From: Hyphomicrobiales bacterium
GTDB lineage: Bacteria > Pseudomonadota > Alphaproteobacteria > Rhizobiales > Rhizobiaceae
Assembly: GCA_900468535.1 (NCBI GenBank)
Contig: UBTY01000008.1
Span: forward strand, 62,001-126,000
Length of the DNA stretch: 64,000 nt
Reading direction: 5' to 3'
In this document: in pieces, positions 7,867 through 17,758 of the stretch
Numbering within the stretch: position 1 is the first letter of the stretch
Layout of the letters: each line of letters starts with the position of its first letter
Position numbers and translations under genes: made by a program
The notes under the pieces: generated by a model
Databases searched by the model: none
What the model was told of the DNA's origin: nothing
What the model saw: only the letters and a program-made list of their open reading frames with translations

Positions 7867-9948
7867 TCACTCGATGAAAACGCCGACGCTTGCCGCCCGT
7901 CCCAACGCATCGATGACCGTCAGCTTCGAATAGCCCGCGCCGTCGGGCATCCATTGGTTTGTGCGCCGGCGGGACAGGTCCGGCAGCGGCTTCCCGTTTG
8001 CGAGCCAGCGGAAAGGAGACCGGCCTCCCTGCAGCTTCAACATCAGAGGCCCCAACTCGCCGCTCGTCGCGCCTAAGTCGATATGCGCACCCTCCGGCGG
8101 ATATACAATCTGTGGTGCTTGCTCGCGGGCTGATGTCGCGAGCAAACCGCTCGAGCTGATGGCGAAGCGACGCTGACTGATCGGGAGTTCGGCCTGGGCA
8201 ATTCTGATGGCACCAAGCGGCGGGCGCGGAAGCGGCGTCGTCGCAATTCCTGATTTGGCAAAGGCATCGAACAGGATCGGCGCGGCGGTGCCGTAGCCGG
8301 TCAGTCCGGGCACGGCGCCGTTGTCCGGCCGTCCGACCCAGACGCCGAGAACGTGACGCCCATCATAGCCGACAGACCATGCATCGCGGTATCCATAACT
8401 CGTGCCCGTCTTGTATGCGATGCCGCGACGCGGGGCGCCGGCCGGCGGAATGACGCCGGATAGAATGTCGGTTATGTTCCAGACGGCCACCGGCTCGAGC
8501 AAAGCCTCCCCGTCGATCATTCCCGGTTGGCGATCTACTCCGTTGCCGAGGCGCACTGCCTTCCCGTTGTTGGCGAGCGCCGTATAGAGCTGCACGAGAT
8601 CCTTCAATGTGACGCCCACGCCGCCAAGGCCGATGGCCAGGCCAGGTGTCTCATTCGGCGGCAAAACGGGGCGGACCTCGGCGCGACGAAACCGAACCAT
8701 CAGCTTGGCTGGGTTGACGGCGTCCAACAGCTTGATGGCCGGTACGTTCAAAGAGAGCTGCAGTGCCTCGCGTACCGTCACGTCGCCCTGATAGCTCATG
8801 TCGAAATTGCGTGGGCGATAGCCGAAGAAGTCTGCCGGTCGATCTTCGATGATCGTTTCCTGGCTGACCAGCCCCTCCTCGAACGCCAGGCCGTAGATGA
8901 AGGGCTTGAGGGTTGATCCCGGCGACCGGCTGATGCGCGTCATGTCGATCCAGCCGGATCTGCTTGCATCGAAATAGCTTGCCGAGCCGACCTCACCCAG
9001 AATTTCGCCGGTCTGCGCATCGGCCATGACCATGGCAAGCGAGAGCTTCGGGCCAAGCTTCAGCTCCGCATCACGCGCCGTTGCCTCCAGGCCTTCCTGT
9101 ACCTGCTTTCGCAAGGTGGTCGTATGAGTTCGATCTTTCGGCTTCAGGCGTACCGCCGTCTGCGCAAGATGGGCGGCAAGCGCCGGCAACTGCAGTCTGC
9201 GCTCTGGAAGAAGAACGGCTTGCGCGCGTTCCGCCTCGCCGTCGCCGATTGCGTGCGAAACGGCTGCGCGCTCGAGTACGCGCTTGCGCGCCGCCTCTGC
9301 AGCCGCGAGGTTGCGATCCGGGCGGCGTCTCTCGGGCAGTTGCGGCAGCGCTACCAGCAGGGCTGCCTGCGCCACACTCAGGCGTTTGGGTTCCTTGCCG
9401 AAATAGGAAAGGCTTGCCGCACGCACACCCTCGAGGTTGCCGCCATAGGGGGCGTGGGTAAGGTAGAGATCAAGGATCTGCTCCTTGGACAGGCGTCGCT
9501 CGATCTGGATCGCGCGCGCCACCTGGAGCAGCTTGGCACCGAAGGACCGGCCCTGCCGGGGTTCGATCAGCCGCGCGACCTGCATCGAAAGGGTCGAGGC
9601 GCCCGAAACGATGTGTCCGCTCGTCACCAACTGGTATGCGGCACGACCGATCGCTCGAATATCGACACCACCATGCTCGTAGAACCGGCGATCCTCATAG
9701 GCGACGAGCATGCGCAGAAACAGCGGATCGACATCGTCGACCGTAGTCTTCAGACGCCAGCGGCCTTCCGGTGTCGCAAAGGCACGTAAGAGCTGACCGT
9801 CGCGGTCGAGGACTTCAGCCGAGACCGTTCCGGCCGTTTCCAGCGGTGGCGGAAAGGCGCGGTCGGCTGCCCTCAACGCAATAATGGCGGCGCCGGCAAT
9901 GAAAATGCCGGCCGCGATCGCAATCGCCGATGTGCGCTTCCATCTCAT
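7867..9948 (-). CDS. pbpC: Penicillin-binding protein 1C (bifunctional glycosyltransferase/transpeptidase)
   Basis: The 693-aa protein has an N-terminal membrane anchor (about 8-27), a GT51 transglycosylase domain ([12 protein letters not shown] with the catalytic Glu, then [12 protein letters not shown]), a transpeptidase domain with SxxK (SPGSTLKPF), SxN (LSLN) and KTG ([14 protein letters not shown]) motifs, and the C-terminal BiPBP_C domain (last ~90 residues). It polymerises and cross-links peptidoglycan in the periplasm. The ATG at 9948 overlaps the TGA of the alpha-2-macroglobulin gene (ATGA), so the two are translationally coupled; the longer in-frame extension overlaps that gene and is rejected. 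The pbpC/alpha-2-macroglobulin pair is widespread in proteobacteria and thought to link cell-wall repair with periplasmic defence. Confidence 0.93.
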   Translation of the reverse strand: MRWKRTSAIAIAAGIFIAGAAIIALRAADRAFPPPLETAGTVSAEVLDRDGQLLRAFATPEGRWRLKTTVDDVDPLFLRMLVAYEDRRFYEHGGVDIRAIGRAAYQLVTSGHIVSGASTLSMQVARLIEPRQGRSFGAKLLQVARAIQIERRLSKEQILDLYLTHAPYGGNLEGVRAASLSYFGKEPKRLSVAQAALLVALPQLPERRRPDRNLAAAEAARKRVLERAAVSHAIGDGEAERAQAVLLPERRLQLPALAAHLAQTAVRLKPKDRTHTTTLRKQVQEGLEATARDAELKLGPKLSLAMVMADAQTGEILGEVGSASYFDASRSGWIDMTRISRSPGSTLKPFIYGLAFEEGLVSQETIIEDRPADFFGYRPRNFDMSYQGDVTVREALQLSLNVPAIKLLDAVNPAKLMVRFRRAEVRPVLPPNETPGLAIGLGGVGVTLKDLVQLYTALANNGKAVRLGNGVDRQPGMIDGEALLEPVAVWNITDILSGVIPPAGAPRRGIAYKTGTSYGYRDAWSVGYDGRHVLGVWVGRPDNGAVPGLTGYGTAAPILFDAFAKSGIATTPLPRPPLGAIRIAQAELPISQRRFAISSSGLLATSAREQAPQIVYPPEGAHIDLGATSGELGPLMLKLQGGRSPFRWLANGKPLPDLSRRRTNQWMPDGAGYSKLTVIDALGRAASVGVFIE

Positions 9949-12900
9949 GGCTGCGCCGCGACGACCTCCATTTTGCTGGTCGCCGTGCGGGCCGACAGTT
10001 GCGGACGATACATATCCTCGACCACGGCCGCCGGGTGATCGTACACACCGGGGCTTACCGCACGGACAACGTAGGCGACGTTGATCTCCCGCTCGTCGGA
10101 CGCGGACCGGTTGAAGGCGGCCACGAAGCGATCGCTGCGGAACTCGGTATGAGCCGCCGTGATCTCGCCCAGCCAATCGAAGTTCGAGAGCTGAGCGCTG
10201 TCCACGAGGTTCGGATTGTCGATCTGGAAACCTGCCGGCAGCAGGTCCGTGATCACGATCCGCGAGGGCCAGGCGTTGCTCTCGGTCACATGCAGAACGG
10301 CAACGTAGCGCTCATTCTGCTTCGCTTCGCTGACATTCACCTGCTCCCCGTCCATCGTGTAGTAGGTGCGTTCGATGGCGAAGCCGTCTCCACCTGCCGG
10401 TAGCGGCACGCTGGGAGCGGCCACGGTTGTCACGACCGCCGAGACGGGGTCGCTGGTGCGGTTGGTCAGCTCAAGCGAATTGGTGAGCAGGGCATCGCCC
10501 GACATCCGCGCCATGTAGGCCCCACTATGGACAGCGCCATTGACGTCGACCTTCAGCGAGTCATCTCCGCCCTGGATTGCGCGCGCCGCAAGCAGCATCC
10601 ACGCCTGCTCCTGGGTGCTCGTGTACTTGTTGCGGCCCCATTCCTTGGCGACAGCCTTCGCCAGTTCCGGCACGATCGGCGGGACCGGACGGCTCTCGGC
10701 CGCGAGGGCGAGAATGGCCGCGCCATCGCGCAGATTCGAACCGTAGTCGGTACGCGACAGGTTGACGTGAGTGATCATCGACTGTTCCGACATCTGCAGG
10801 GCGTCGACAAAGATATTCTTCGAGCGCGTCGCATCGCCATACAATGCCAAGGCTGCGGCGATATGAGCCTTTGCCAGCGGCGTCGGGAAGTCATTGATCA
10901 TCGTGTCCGCATAGTAGCGCAGATCGCTGACGGCCGCCTTCTTGTTGCGCGCCAGCACATAGAGCGCATAGGCGATCTGATCACCCTGATCCTTGACGTT
11001 CACATCGTAGCTCAGCGCGTTCTGGAGGTTTTCTAGGGCTTGTGAGAGCGCCCGTTCGGGAACGTCGTATTTCTGCTCGCGAGCGCGCGTCAGGAAGTCG
11101 GAAACGTAGGAATCCAGCCAGAGATCGCCACTATCGGGCCCCCACAGGCCGAAACTACCCCCGGATGCCTGGTAGGATAGAACGCGGTAGATTGCTTCCT
11201 GAACCCGCTTCTTGACGTCGGCATCGTCCTCGAGACCGGCCTGTTCCGCCAGTTCGCTGAGATAGAGCAGAGGCAGCGCACGGCTGGTCGTCTGTTCGGC
11301 GCATCCGAAAGGATAGCGGTCGAGCGACATCAGCAATGCGGGAATGTCGAATGCCGCCGAGCGCGTTACGCTGACGCTCACCGAGGCGCCTGGCAGGACG
11401 CTGTCTGCCAGCAGAGCCTTGTCAATCGAGAGCTTGGCACCCGGATTGACCGCGATCACCCGTCGTTCCGTTACCGGCAATACGGCCGGGCGTACCGGAA
11501 CGTCCACGCTCTGATCGAGCGAAAGCCCATCGGCACCCGACAGATTGATCGAGACACTGCCGTTACCCGGTTGAAGTCCGGTGACGGCAAGGGTCAGCGA
11601 CGACTTGGCGCCAGCCTCCAGATGCAGTGTCTGAGACTTCGTTTCGACAGAGACGGCGTCGTTGCCGGTCAGAGACAGTTGGTAGTCGCCTGCCGGTGCA
11701 TCCGTGTTGGCAACGTCGAGCCGAAGCTCGGAACGGTCGCCCGGCGCGAGGAATTTCGGCAGGCTCGCCGTGACGACGACAGGATCGCGGATGATCACGT
11801 CGCGCGTCGCATGGCCGACACCGGATTTCGTCCAAGCCACGACCATGACGCGGGCCGTGCCGTTGAATTGTGGGATGTCGAAGGAGACATGCGCCTTGCC
11901 ATCCTGATCGAGCTTAACTGGCCCGGCAAAGTAAGCTACGAGCTTTTGCGTGGGTGGGCTGCCCTGAAGCGCGACCGCACCGCCATCACCGCCCGTCCTG
12001 AGCTTTCCGGTCTGACCGAGCGATCCGTCGATCAGGCGTCCGTAAAGATCGCGGATCTCAAGCCCGAGCTGGCGCTGGCCGAAATACCAGTCTTCCGGGT
12101 TTGGCGCTTCATATCGCGTCAGGTTGAGGATGCCGACGTCAACGGCTGCCACCGTGACATAGGCTTCTTCGCCGACGCCTGCGCCGGCAACCGCGAACTC
12201 GATCGGGAGCGGGCCGCGCGGCAGCATCTTTTCCGGAGCGTCCACTTTGATCTGCAGAGCCCGCTCGGCCGGATCTACCTTCAGCCATTTCACGCCGATT
12301 GCCCGCATTGGCATATGATTGTCGCGGGCATCGCCGGGTCGAAAGAGCGTCGCGGTGACGTAGGTGCCTGCGCCCCATTCGGCGGTTATCGGGATCTCGA
12401 CCTCGCCACCGGTTTCGCCGATTGATGCCTGCTTCACCGCAATCAGGTTTTCGGTTCCGGCGGCGATCATCAGTTCGCCGGCGTAACGCGACGAGACTTT
12501 CAGCTTGGCCGTTTCGCCGATCTTGTAGCTGTCCTTGTCCAAGGCGATTTCGAGGCCGTCAGGCGTCTCGGTGGAGGTAGCCTGGACGAACCAGCCCGCA
12601 TCGAACTCGACGCTCGAGGTCGGACCATCAGCCTGCGTGCTCTCGACTTCGAGGCGATAGCGTCCCCAGGCGACCGCCGACGATATCTTGCCGCCGTCCG
12701 CACCTGCGTCGACGGTGCCATTCGCGACTTGTTCCGCCGTGTAGACAGGCTCGTACTTCCAGGCGGTGCCGTCGCGATACCACTGATAGTCACGGTTAAG
12801 CTTCAGAAGCTTCCACCGAAGTCCGGGCATATCCCCGCGCTGGCCTTCTTCGTTCAGGCCGATGACGGTGAAATTAGCAATCGAGTTCTCTGCAAGGTCG

Positions 12901-15413
12901 CCAGAAAATTCCGGTTTGATGCCGATCATCGGACCCTGGTTCTTCACCGGGATCGTCAGGGACCGTTCGATTGCGCGGCCGCCGGCTTCCTGCATGCGGA
13001 TGTACACCGTGGCGCTGAGAAGCTGCGTCGTTGAGGGGAGGTCCCCGATCGTCAGGTCAGTGACGCCTTCGCCCTTCTCATCAAGGTCGGGCAGTCCCTC
13101 GATGGACTGGCGACTGTCTTCGCTTGCCTCCTCATCGGCGAGGCCAAACTGGTAGCCAGGAAACGCCTCGCTTTGCCGCGTCGGCTTGATGACCACATCG
13201 CCCTCAAGAGTGAGGCCAGCTGCCGGCGCGCCATAGAGATACTTGCCGTTGATGTTGATCGTGGCAGGCGTCTCCGGACCGATGACCTTGGCTTCGGTGG
13301 TAAGCGTCATGTCCGTGCGATCTGGAACGAAGTCATCGACCAGGAAGCTCTTTGACGCAATCGGGCTGCCTTTGGGATCCGTATGGATGTTCATCGTCCA
13401 GGTGCCGCGCATGGCGTTCGGCTGGACGGGCAGATCAATCGTGTAGCCGCCGGCGGCACTCGTCTGGCTGACGATACGACGGTCTTCGACGCCATCGGGG
13501 CGCAGGAATATGAAGGTCAACGGCAGGTTTTCGATGGCCTTGCCATCGCTGTCGCGCGCAAGGGCTGCCGCATGCACCGTCTCTCCGACCCGATAGATAC
13601 CGCGTTCTGTCCAGGTCAGGATGTCGATCGCGCCAGGCGATGCGCGGCCCGTGACCCCGCGATCGGAGAGATCGAAGCCGGCCCGTGTCATATCCAGGAA
13701 GACATAGTCCGACGACCCGTTCTTGGCAGTGACGACAGCCGGCGTCAGCGCTGCCGTGCCGCGGATCAGGCCGGCGGTGAATACTGCGCGGCCATCCTGG
13801 TCTGTCGTCGCGGTTCCGAGAACCTCATTGTTCTTGGCAAGTAACTGTAACTCGACGCCGCCAAGCGGCTTGGCCGAGGCGAGCGAGCGCGCAAACACGT
13901 TCAATCCATCGCTGCCGGCGTAGGTCGTGACCCCGATATCGGAGACCACGAACCACTGGGTGGCCTGCGAATTCCATTCCTGGTCTGGCGCGTTTGCCTG
14001 CGTCGCGGTCAGCACATAGACGCCGGGCTTGCGCTCCGGAAGCGCCTCGTCGACCGGAAAGCTCGTCACGATATCCTTGTTGAGATCGTTGGCGATGTCG
14101 ATCGAGCCTTGCCAGACCAGTTCGCCGCTCTCGTCTTCGATCCGCTGCGCGCTGTAGCCGTCGAGCTGGGTCAGGAACTGTGAGCTTGTGAGCAACGGCG
14201 CAATCGCGCGGTCGCCGATGCGATAAAGCTTCAGATTGGCCGAGGTCAGGTTGACCGACACGATCGGTATGCCGCGCCTCGCGGTCGACGGAAGAACGAA
14301 GTTATCGCCGGTAAACCGCAGGCCGGCACTTCTGTCCTTCACGTAGACATTCAGGCTGACAGGCGCTTCCAGCACCTCGTCGACCGAGGATGGCAGCCCT
14401 GTGCGGAAGCCGATCTTGTAGTTTTGTCCATGCGTCAGGCCCTCGATGCAGATCTGCCGGTCCTTGGCTTCCATCGCCTTCGGTGCTGCGCCATCCAGCG
14501 TCACGAAGGGCGCATAATCCGCGGTCTTCACGAGCGCTTCCGAGAAGGTCACGCATACCCGCGGCGCCGCACTGTCGGCGTCGACGGTGTGATCGGTGAT
14601 CCGGAAACCCTGAGTGGCCTTCAGTTGCAGGAATGCCGCCTGGACTTCCTTCGAGCTGACGAGCGCCAGGCTTGCCTTGTAAGCGTTGAGCGCGCCGCGA
14701 TAATTGCCATTCTTCTCAAGCGCCGCAGCGAGAACAGCCAGAGCATCGGCGCGGTTCGTTGTCGTGCGGGTAAGGTCGTATCCGTTGATTGCGGCGAGCA
14801 CCGCCTGTCCGTAGATGTCGCTGCCGTTGTTGTCGTCCGTCTTGACGAAGCTGTCGCCGGCTCTTGCCGTTTCGAGCCAGAGGTCGGCGCTATCGGGTGT
14901 CAGCGCCAGCGCGCTGCGAAACGACTTCAGGGCGTCTACGACGTTTCCGGCCGTGAGATCTATGCGGGCATTGGCGATCAGGCTGTCTGCGGTCTGGTCC
15001 TTGAGATCGTCGGCCACCTCGAGATTGGTCTTGTCGTCGCGTGCCTGTTGAAGGACGTCTCCGGAGAGGAACGTGATGCGTGGCGCGGCGCCGAGGTCGG
15101 GTTCCTGCTGGCCGGCTGTCTCGACGATCTTGCCGGCGATCGCGCCCGGGAAGGCATTCATTGTCTTGAAGTCGGACTTGAGGAAGCACCACTTCACCTT
15201 GGGATTATAGGTGAACGCCTTGCAGGACTTGTCGCCTATGCAGCTGGATTTGCATTGCTCCAGCGTCAAGTTCTGTTCGGTTCGAAGATCGAAGCCGAAG
15301 AAGTCCGCATCCTTGATCGTTTGGATATCGCGCTCGGTGTCGGCTGCGTGGACATTGCCGAGCGCAGCCATGAGCGCGACCACACCAGCCGCAAAGATTC
15401 GACGTACAGACAT
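9945..15413 (-). CDS. Bacterial alpha-2-macroglobulin family protein with N-terminal PAN/Apple-like domain
   Basis: The 1822-aa protein begins with a signal peptide (about 1-23), then a Cys-containing PAN/Apple-like module (about 35-85, CKSSCIGDKSCKAFTYNP and a following WCF), a TPR-like stretch (about 140-260) and the MG/bait-region body of bacterial alpha-2-macroglobulins. The thioester motif C-A-E-Q is present, Cys1371 to Gln1374 (PFGCAEQTTSR), followed by the alpha/alpha-toroid and receptor-binding-like domains. There is no lipobox, so it is probably a soluble periplasmic rather than a lipid-anchored form. Such proteins trap proteases that cleave the bait region. The length and N-terminal PAN module match the longer subgroup (YfaS/YfhM-like). 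The ATG at 15413 is preceded by a G-rich site (GGGGGG). Stop overlaps pbpC start. Confidence 0.92.
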   Translation of the reverse strand: MSVRRIFAAGVVALMAALGNVHAADTERDIQTIKDADFFGFDLRTEQNLTLEQCKSSCIGDKSCKAFTYNPKVKWCFLKSDFKTMNAFPGAIAGKIVETAGQQEPDLGAAPRITFLSGDVLQQARDDKTNLEVADDLKDQTADSLIANARIDLTAGNVVDALKSFRSALALTPDSADLWLETARAGDSFVKTDDNNGSDIYGQAVLAAINGYDLTRTTTNRADALAVLAAALEKNGNYRGALNAYKASLALVSSKEVQAAFLQLKATQGFRITDHTVDADSAAPRVCVTFSEALVKTADYAPFVTLDGAAPKAMEAKDRQICIEGLTHGQNYKIGFRTGLPSSVDEVLEAPVSLNVYVKDRSAGLRFTGDNFVLPSTARRGIPIVSVNLTSANLKLYRIGDRAIAPLLTSSQFLTQLDGYSAQRIEDESGELVWQGSIDIANDLNKDIVTSFPVDEALPERKPGVYVLTATQANAPDQEWNSQATQWFVVSDIGVTTYAGSDGLNVFARSLASAKPLGGVELQLLAKNNEVLGTATTDQDGRAVFTAGLIRGTAALTPAVVTAKNGSSDYVFLDMTRAGFDLSDRGVTGRASPGAIDILTWTERGIYRVGETVHAAALARDSDGKAIENLPLTFIFLRPDGVEDRRIVSQTSAAGGYTIDLPVQPNAMRGTWTMNIHTDPKGSPIASKSFLVDDFVPDRTDMTLTTEAKVIGPETPATININGKYLYGAPAAGLTLEGDVVIKPTRQSEAFPGYQFGLADEEASEDSRQSIEGLPDLDEKGEGVTDLTIGDLPSTTQLLSATVYIRMQEAGGRAIERSLTIPVKNQGPMIGIKPEFSGDLAENSIANFTVIGLNEEGQRGDMPGLRWKLLKLNRDYQWYRDGTAWKYEPVYTAEQVANGTVDAGADGGKISSAVAWGRYRLEVESTQADGPTSSVEFDAGWFVQATSTETPDGLEIALDKDSYKIGETAKLKVSSRYAGELMIAAGTENLIAVKQASIGETGGEVEIPITAEWGAGTYVTATLFRPGDARDNHMPMRAIGVKWLKVDPAERALQIKVDAPEKMLPRGPLPIEFAVAGAGVGEEAYVTVAAVDVGILNLTRYEAPNPEDWYFGQRQLGLEIRDLYGRLIDGSLGQTGKLRTGGDGGAVALQGSPPTQKLVAYFAGPVKLDQDGKAHVSFDIPQFNGTARVMVVAWTKSGVGHATRDVIIRDPVVVTASLPKFLAPGDRSELRLDVANTDAPAGDYQLSLTGNDAVSVETKSQTLHLEAGAKSSLTLAVTGLQPGNGSVSINLSGADGLSLDQSVDVPVRPAVLPVTERRVIAVNPGAKLSIDKALLADSVLPGASVSVSVTRSAAFDIPALLMSLDRYPFGCAEQTTSRALPLLYLSELAEQAGLEDDADVKKRVQEAIYRVLSYQASGGSFGLWGPDSGDLWLDSYVSDFLTRAREQKYDVPERALSQALENLQNALSYDVNVKDQGDQIAYALYVLARNKKAAVSDLRYYADTMINDFPTPLAKAHIAAALALYGDATRSKNIFVDALQMSEQSMITHVNLSRTDYGSNLRDGAAILALAAESRPVPPIVPELAKAVAKEWGRNKYTSTQEQAWMLLAARAIQGGDDSLKVDVNGAVHSGAYMARMSGDALLTNSLELTNRTSDPVSAVVTTVAAPSVPLPAGGDGFAIERTYYTMDGEQVNVSEAKQNERYVAVLHVTESNAWPSRIVITDLLPAGFQIDNPNLVDSAQLSNFDWLGEITAAHTEFRSDRFVAAFNRSASDEREINVAYVVRAVSPGVYDHPAAVVEDMYRPQLSARTATSKMEVVAAQP

Positions 15414-15623
15414 GAGACCCCCCGAGGTGCTGGCGCCCGATAGACCTTACTCTTCCGGCGTTCGCCGAAGCTTGTCAACTCGCGGTGTACCCGCTTTTTG
15501 GTCGACGCCAATGTGATGCCGGAACGGTTTCTCGAGGTGGCACAAAGCTCGCGGCAATTGAAGGAAAGTAAATATTTATCAACGTTAACAATATCTTAAA
15601 CGTGAATAAAGCTGCTTCGCTGC

Positions 15624-15648
15624 GGAACATATCGCACCGCCAGCCGTT
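15624..15648 (+). promoter_or_regulatory. EcfG/RpoE2-type general stress promoter upstream of the response regulator
   Basis: GGAAC (15624-15628), 16 bp, CGTT (15645-15648): an exact match to the alphaproteobacterial general-stress sigma consensus. It lies 44 bp before the GTG start at 15693. Confidence 0.7.
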
Positions 15649-15692
15649 CATCCGGTCTGAGTTCCTTGGTGAAATGAACAAAGGGGAGCGTC

Positions 15693-16100
15693 GTGGGCGC
15701 TTTAGTAGATCGTAACTCGGAAGATGAGAGTTTTGCTGAGCATCGCGTGCTGATCGTCGAAGACGAACTGTTCATTGCGCTGGATCTCGAGGATACCGTC
15801 AAGGCGATGGGCTTTAACGTTGCCGGCCTGGCCAACAGCAAGGACCAAGCCATGCGGCTGGCACCTCTTGCGGATATTGCTTTCGTCGATGTCAATCTTG
15901 TTGACGGTGCGACGGGTCCTGAAATCGGACGCAGGCTCGTCGAGGACTATGGGGTTACGGTCGTCTTCATGACCGGAAATCCAGAGGTAGTCGAAGGCCG
16001 GGTGGCCGGTGCGCTCGGCGTGGTCACCAAGCCTGCAATGCCCTCTGCTGTCGAGAAAACGCTGCGCCGTGCGGTAGAAGCACGCCGCAGCCTGTTCTGA
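15693..16100 (+). CDS. Single-domain response regulator (receiver only)
   Basis: The 135-aa protein is a stand-alone CheY-like receiver: acidic pair Glu23-Asp24 (IVEDE), phospho-acceptor Asp66 (AFVDVNL), conserved Thr in VVFMTGNP and Lys in VVTKPAM. No output domain follows. The loop after the Asp lacks the usual xPx, and the N-terminus (about 15 residues) is variable. Receivers of this kind in rhizobia often act in phospho-relays of the general stress response. The GTG at 15693 is chosen because GGGGAG precedes it by 4 nt and the frame upstream has no better start. The EcfG-type promoter at 15624-15648 supports stress-induced expression. Confidence 0.85.
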   Translation: MGALVDRNSEDESFAEHRVLIVEDELFIALDLEDTVKAMGFNVAGLANSKDQAMRLAPLADIAFVDVNLVDGATGPEIGRRLVEDYGVTVVFMTGNPEVVEGRVAGALGVVTKPAMPSAVEKTLRRAVEARRSLF

Positions 16101-16110
16101 AAGGGCCGTC

Positions 16111-16713
16111 CTAGATAAGGCCGGTCAGAAGTCCAATGCCGGCAACGGTCGCGATACCGCCTGCCGCCCGCGCAAACAATGGGCCGCGACTGTCGCCGAA
16201 CCTGCCTATGAGATAGCCAAGCGCCAGTCCAAGGCCGTGCAGCACTGCGGTAGCGATCATAAAGCCTGATGCATAGGAGAGGGCGCCTGCGGCAGCAGGC
16301 ATCTCGCTTCCATGCGCATGGCCGTGAAAGACCGCGAAAAGGCCGACCAGACCACAGGCAATCGCTACGGGAGCCTGAATGCCGAAAGCGACGATCGCAC
16401 CCAGTACGACGACGGACAAGGCAATGCCGGCTTCAACGAATGGTATGGAGATACCGCCGACGCCGAGCGCGCCGCCGAATGCCATCACCAGCACGAACGT
16501 CGAAGGCAGAAGCCAGGTGGCGCGACCACCCATTTGCCAGGCCATTACGCCCACCATCACCATGGCAAGCAGATGATCCAGCCCCGACATCGGGTGCGAA
16601 AATCCGTGCACGAAACCGCTGGTCCCGCCAACGCCAGTATGGGCAAACGCCAGCGTCGGAGCCAATAGAAGTGCTGTAAATGCAGCGTTGAACGTAATAT
16701 TCCTCAAAGACAT
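16111..16713 (-). CDS. HupE/UreJ family membrane protein
   Basis: The 200-aa protein has a signal peptide (about 1-24, ending AFA-HTG) and six hydrophobic segments, with the family motif HPMSGLDHLLAMV (about residues 39-51) and a second His cluster FHGHAHGSEMP. HupE/UreJ proteins are secondary nickel (or cobalt) permeases, usually next to hydrogenase or urease genes; neither is present here. The His-rich signatures still point to metal transport. Its neighbour on the same strand is CopD, 100 bp upstream, so the pair may serve metal handling. The ATG at 16711-16713 follows AAAAAGGGGCGCGC. Confidence 0.88.
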   Translation of the reverse strand: MSLRNITFNAAFTALLLAPTLAFAHTGVGGTSGFVHGFSHPMSGLDHLLAMVMVGVMAWQMGGRATWLLPSTFVLVMAFGGALGVGGISIPFVEAGIALSVVVLGAIVAFGIQAPVAIACGLVGLFAVFHGHAHGSEMPAAAGALSYASGFMIATAVLHGLGLALGYLIGRFGDSRGPLFARAAGGIATVAGIGLLTGLI

Positions 16714-16813
16714 GCGCGCCCCTTTTTATGTGCAATGCTGCAAAGCAAAATGGCATGTTGGCGCGGCCGCATAAAGGAAAAAATCGTCGGTCCCCGTCAT
16801 TTGACGTAGGGGA

Positions 16814-17710
16814 TCAGGCGGTCGGAGCCAGGGTGCCAAACACCGCAACGAGGCTGACGACCGAAAGCCCAAGTGCGATCTCGAACCATGTCAGCCTTGT
16901 CAGCAGCTCGAGAGCCGAGTTCGACGCTAATCTGGGCACCAGAACGTAGCGATTCACCAGCGCCAGCACGATCATGGCGCCTACAAGGATTATCTTCATG
17001 CAAAGCAGCAGCTGGTAGGGCTGCGACCAATCCGCTGGCAGTCCTCCGAGCACCAGCAGCGTATTGGCGACACCCGAAAGCACAACCGCGGCGACAGCCA
17101 GGTGCCCGACCGTGGAAAAGCGCATCAGCGCTCTCCGCGACTTGTCTTGCCATTGCGCATCGTCGAGCAGTCGCAGAAGCAGGATGACGGGGACGAGCGC
17201 GCCCAGCCATGCGCCTCCACAGAGCAGATGAACAACGTCGTTAAGACGGTGCAGCGTCCGTAGATTGGCGTCGTTCATGGCCGCGTGCCCCATTATCGAC
17301 AGTGTCGCGAGCAGCAAGCCTGCACAGAGGGTTTGCGCGTGGAGCCGCTTTCGCGGTTGCAACAGCCAGGAAAGGGAAAGGCAAAGAACGAACCCGATCT
17401 GCGCAAACCAGGCTGCGCCGTTGTTTGTACTGAACAGGACGGCATCCAGAATCGACGGCGATACCGCGTCGATCCAGCCTTCGCCCATCGTGGCAGCTTG
17501 TAGCGGCAGGGAAAGGATCGATACGCAGCATAGGATTGCGACGGTCGCAATGCGCCAGCGGCGAAGCCGGGATTCGATGTACGATGTCAGCTCGCAATGA
17601 ACGCACGTCGCAAGATAGATCGAGGCTCCCCACAGCCCGAGCGCGGCGCTGTCGAAAAGAAACCGGGAAACGATAAGTGCGAATTGAGGTGTCACGGCCT
17701 GGCGATGCAA
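16814..17710 (-). CDS. copD: CopD family copper resistance/uptake membrane protein
   Basis: The 298-aa protein has about eight transmembrane segments and the CopD-family C-terminal core (about 160-295, with LHRLNDVVHLLCGGAWLGALVPVILLL and the conserved His residues). CopD works with periplasmic CopC in copper uptake or tolerance; no copC lies here. Neither possible start has a good ribosome site: the frame allows TTG at 17710 or GTG at 17695, the latter giving the usual short N-terminal tail before the first membrane helix. It is downstream of the flippase gene on the same strand with a 48-bp gap. Confidence 0.8.
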   Translation of the reverse strand: MHRQAVTPQFALIVSRFLFDSAALGLWGASIYLATCVHCELTSYIESRLRRWRIATVAILCCVSILSLPLQAATMGEGWIDAVSPSILDAVLFSTNNGAAWFAQIGFVLCLSLSWLLQPRKRLHAQTLCAGLLLATLSIMGHAAMNDANLRTLHRLNDVVHLLCGGAWLGALVPVILLLRLLDDAQWQDKSRRALMRFSTVGHLAVAAVVLSGVANTLLVLGGLPADWSQPYQLLLCMKIILVGAMIVLALVNRYVLVPRLASNSALELLTRLTWFEIALGLSVVSLVAVFGTLAPTA

Positions 17711-17758
17711 ATGGGACAGTTCGTCTGCCGGCCTTCATATCCAAGCGGCGCAACAACC

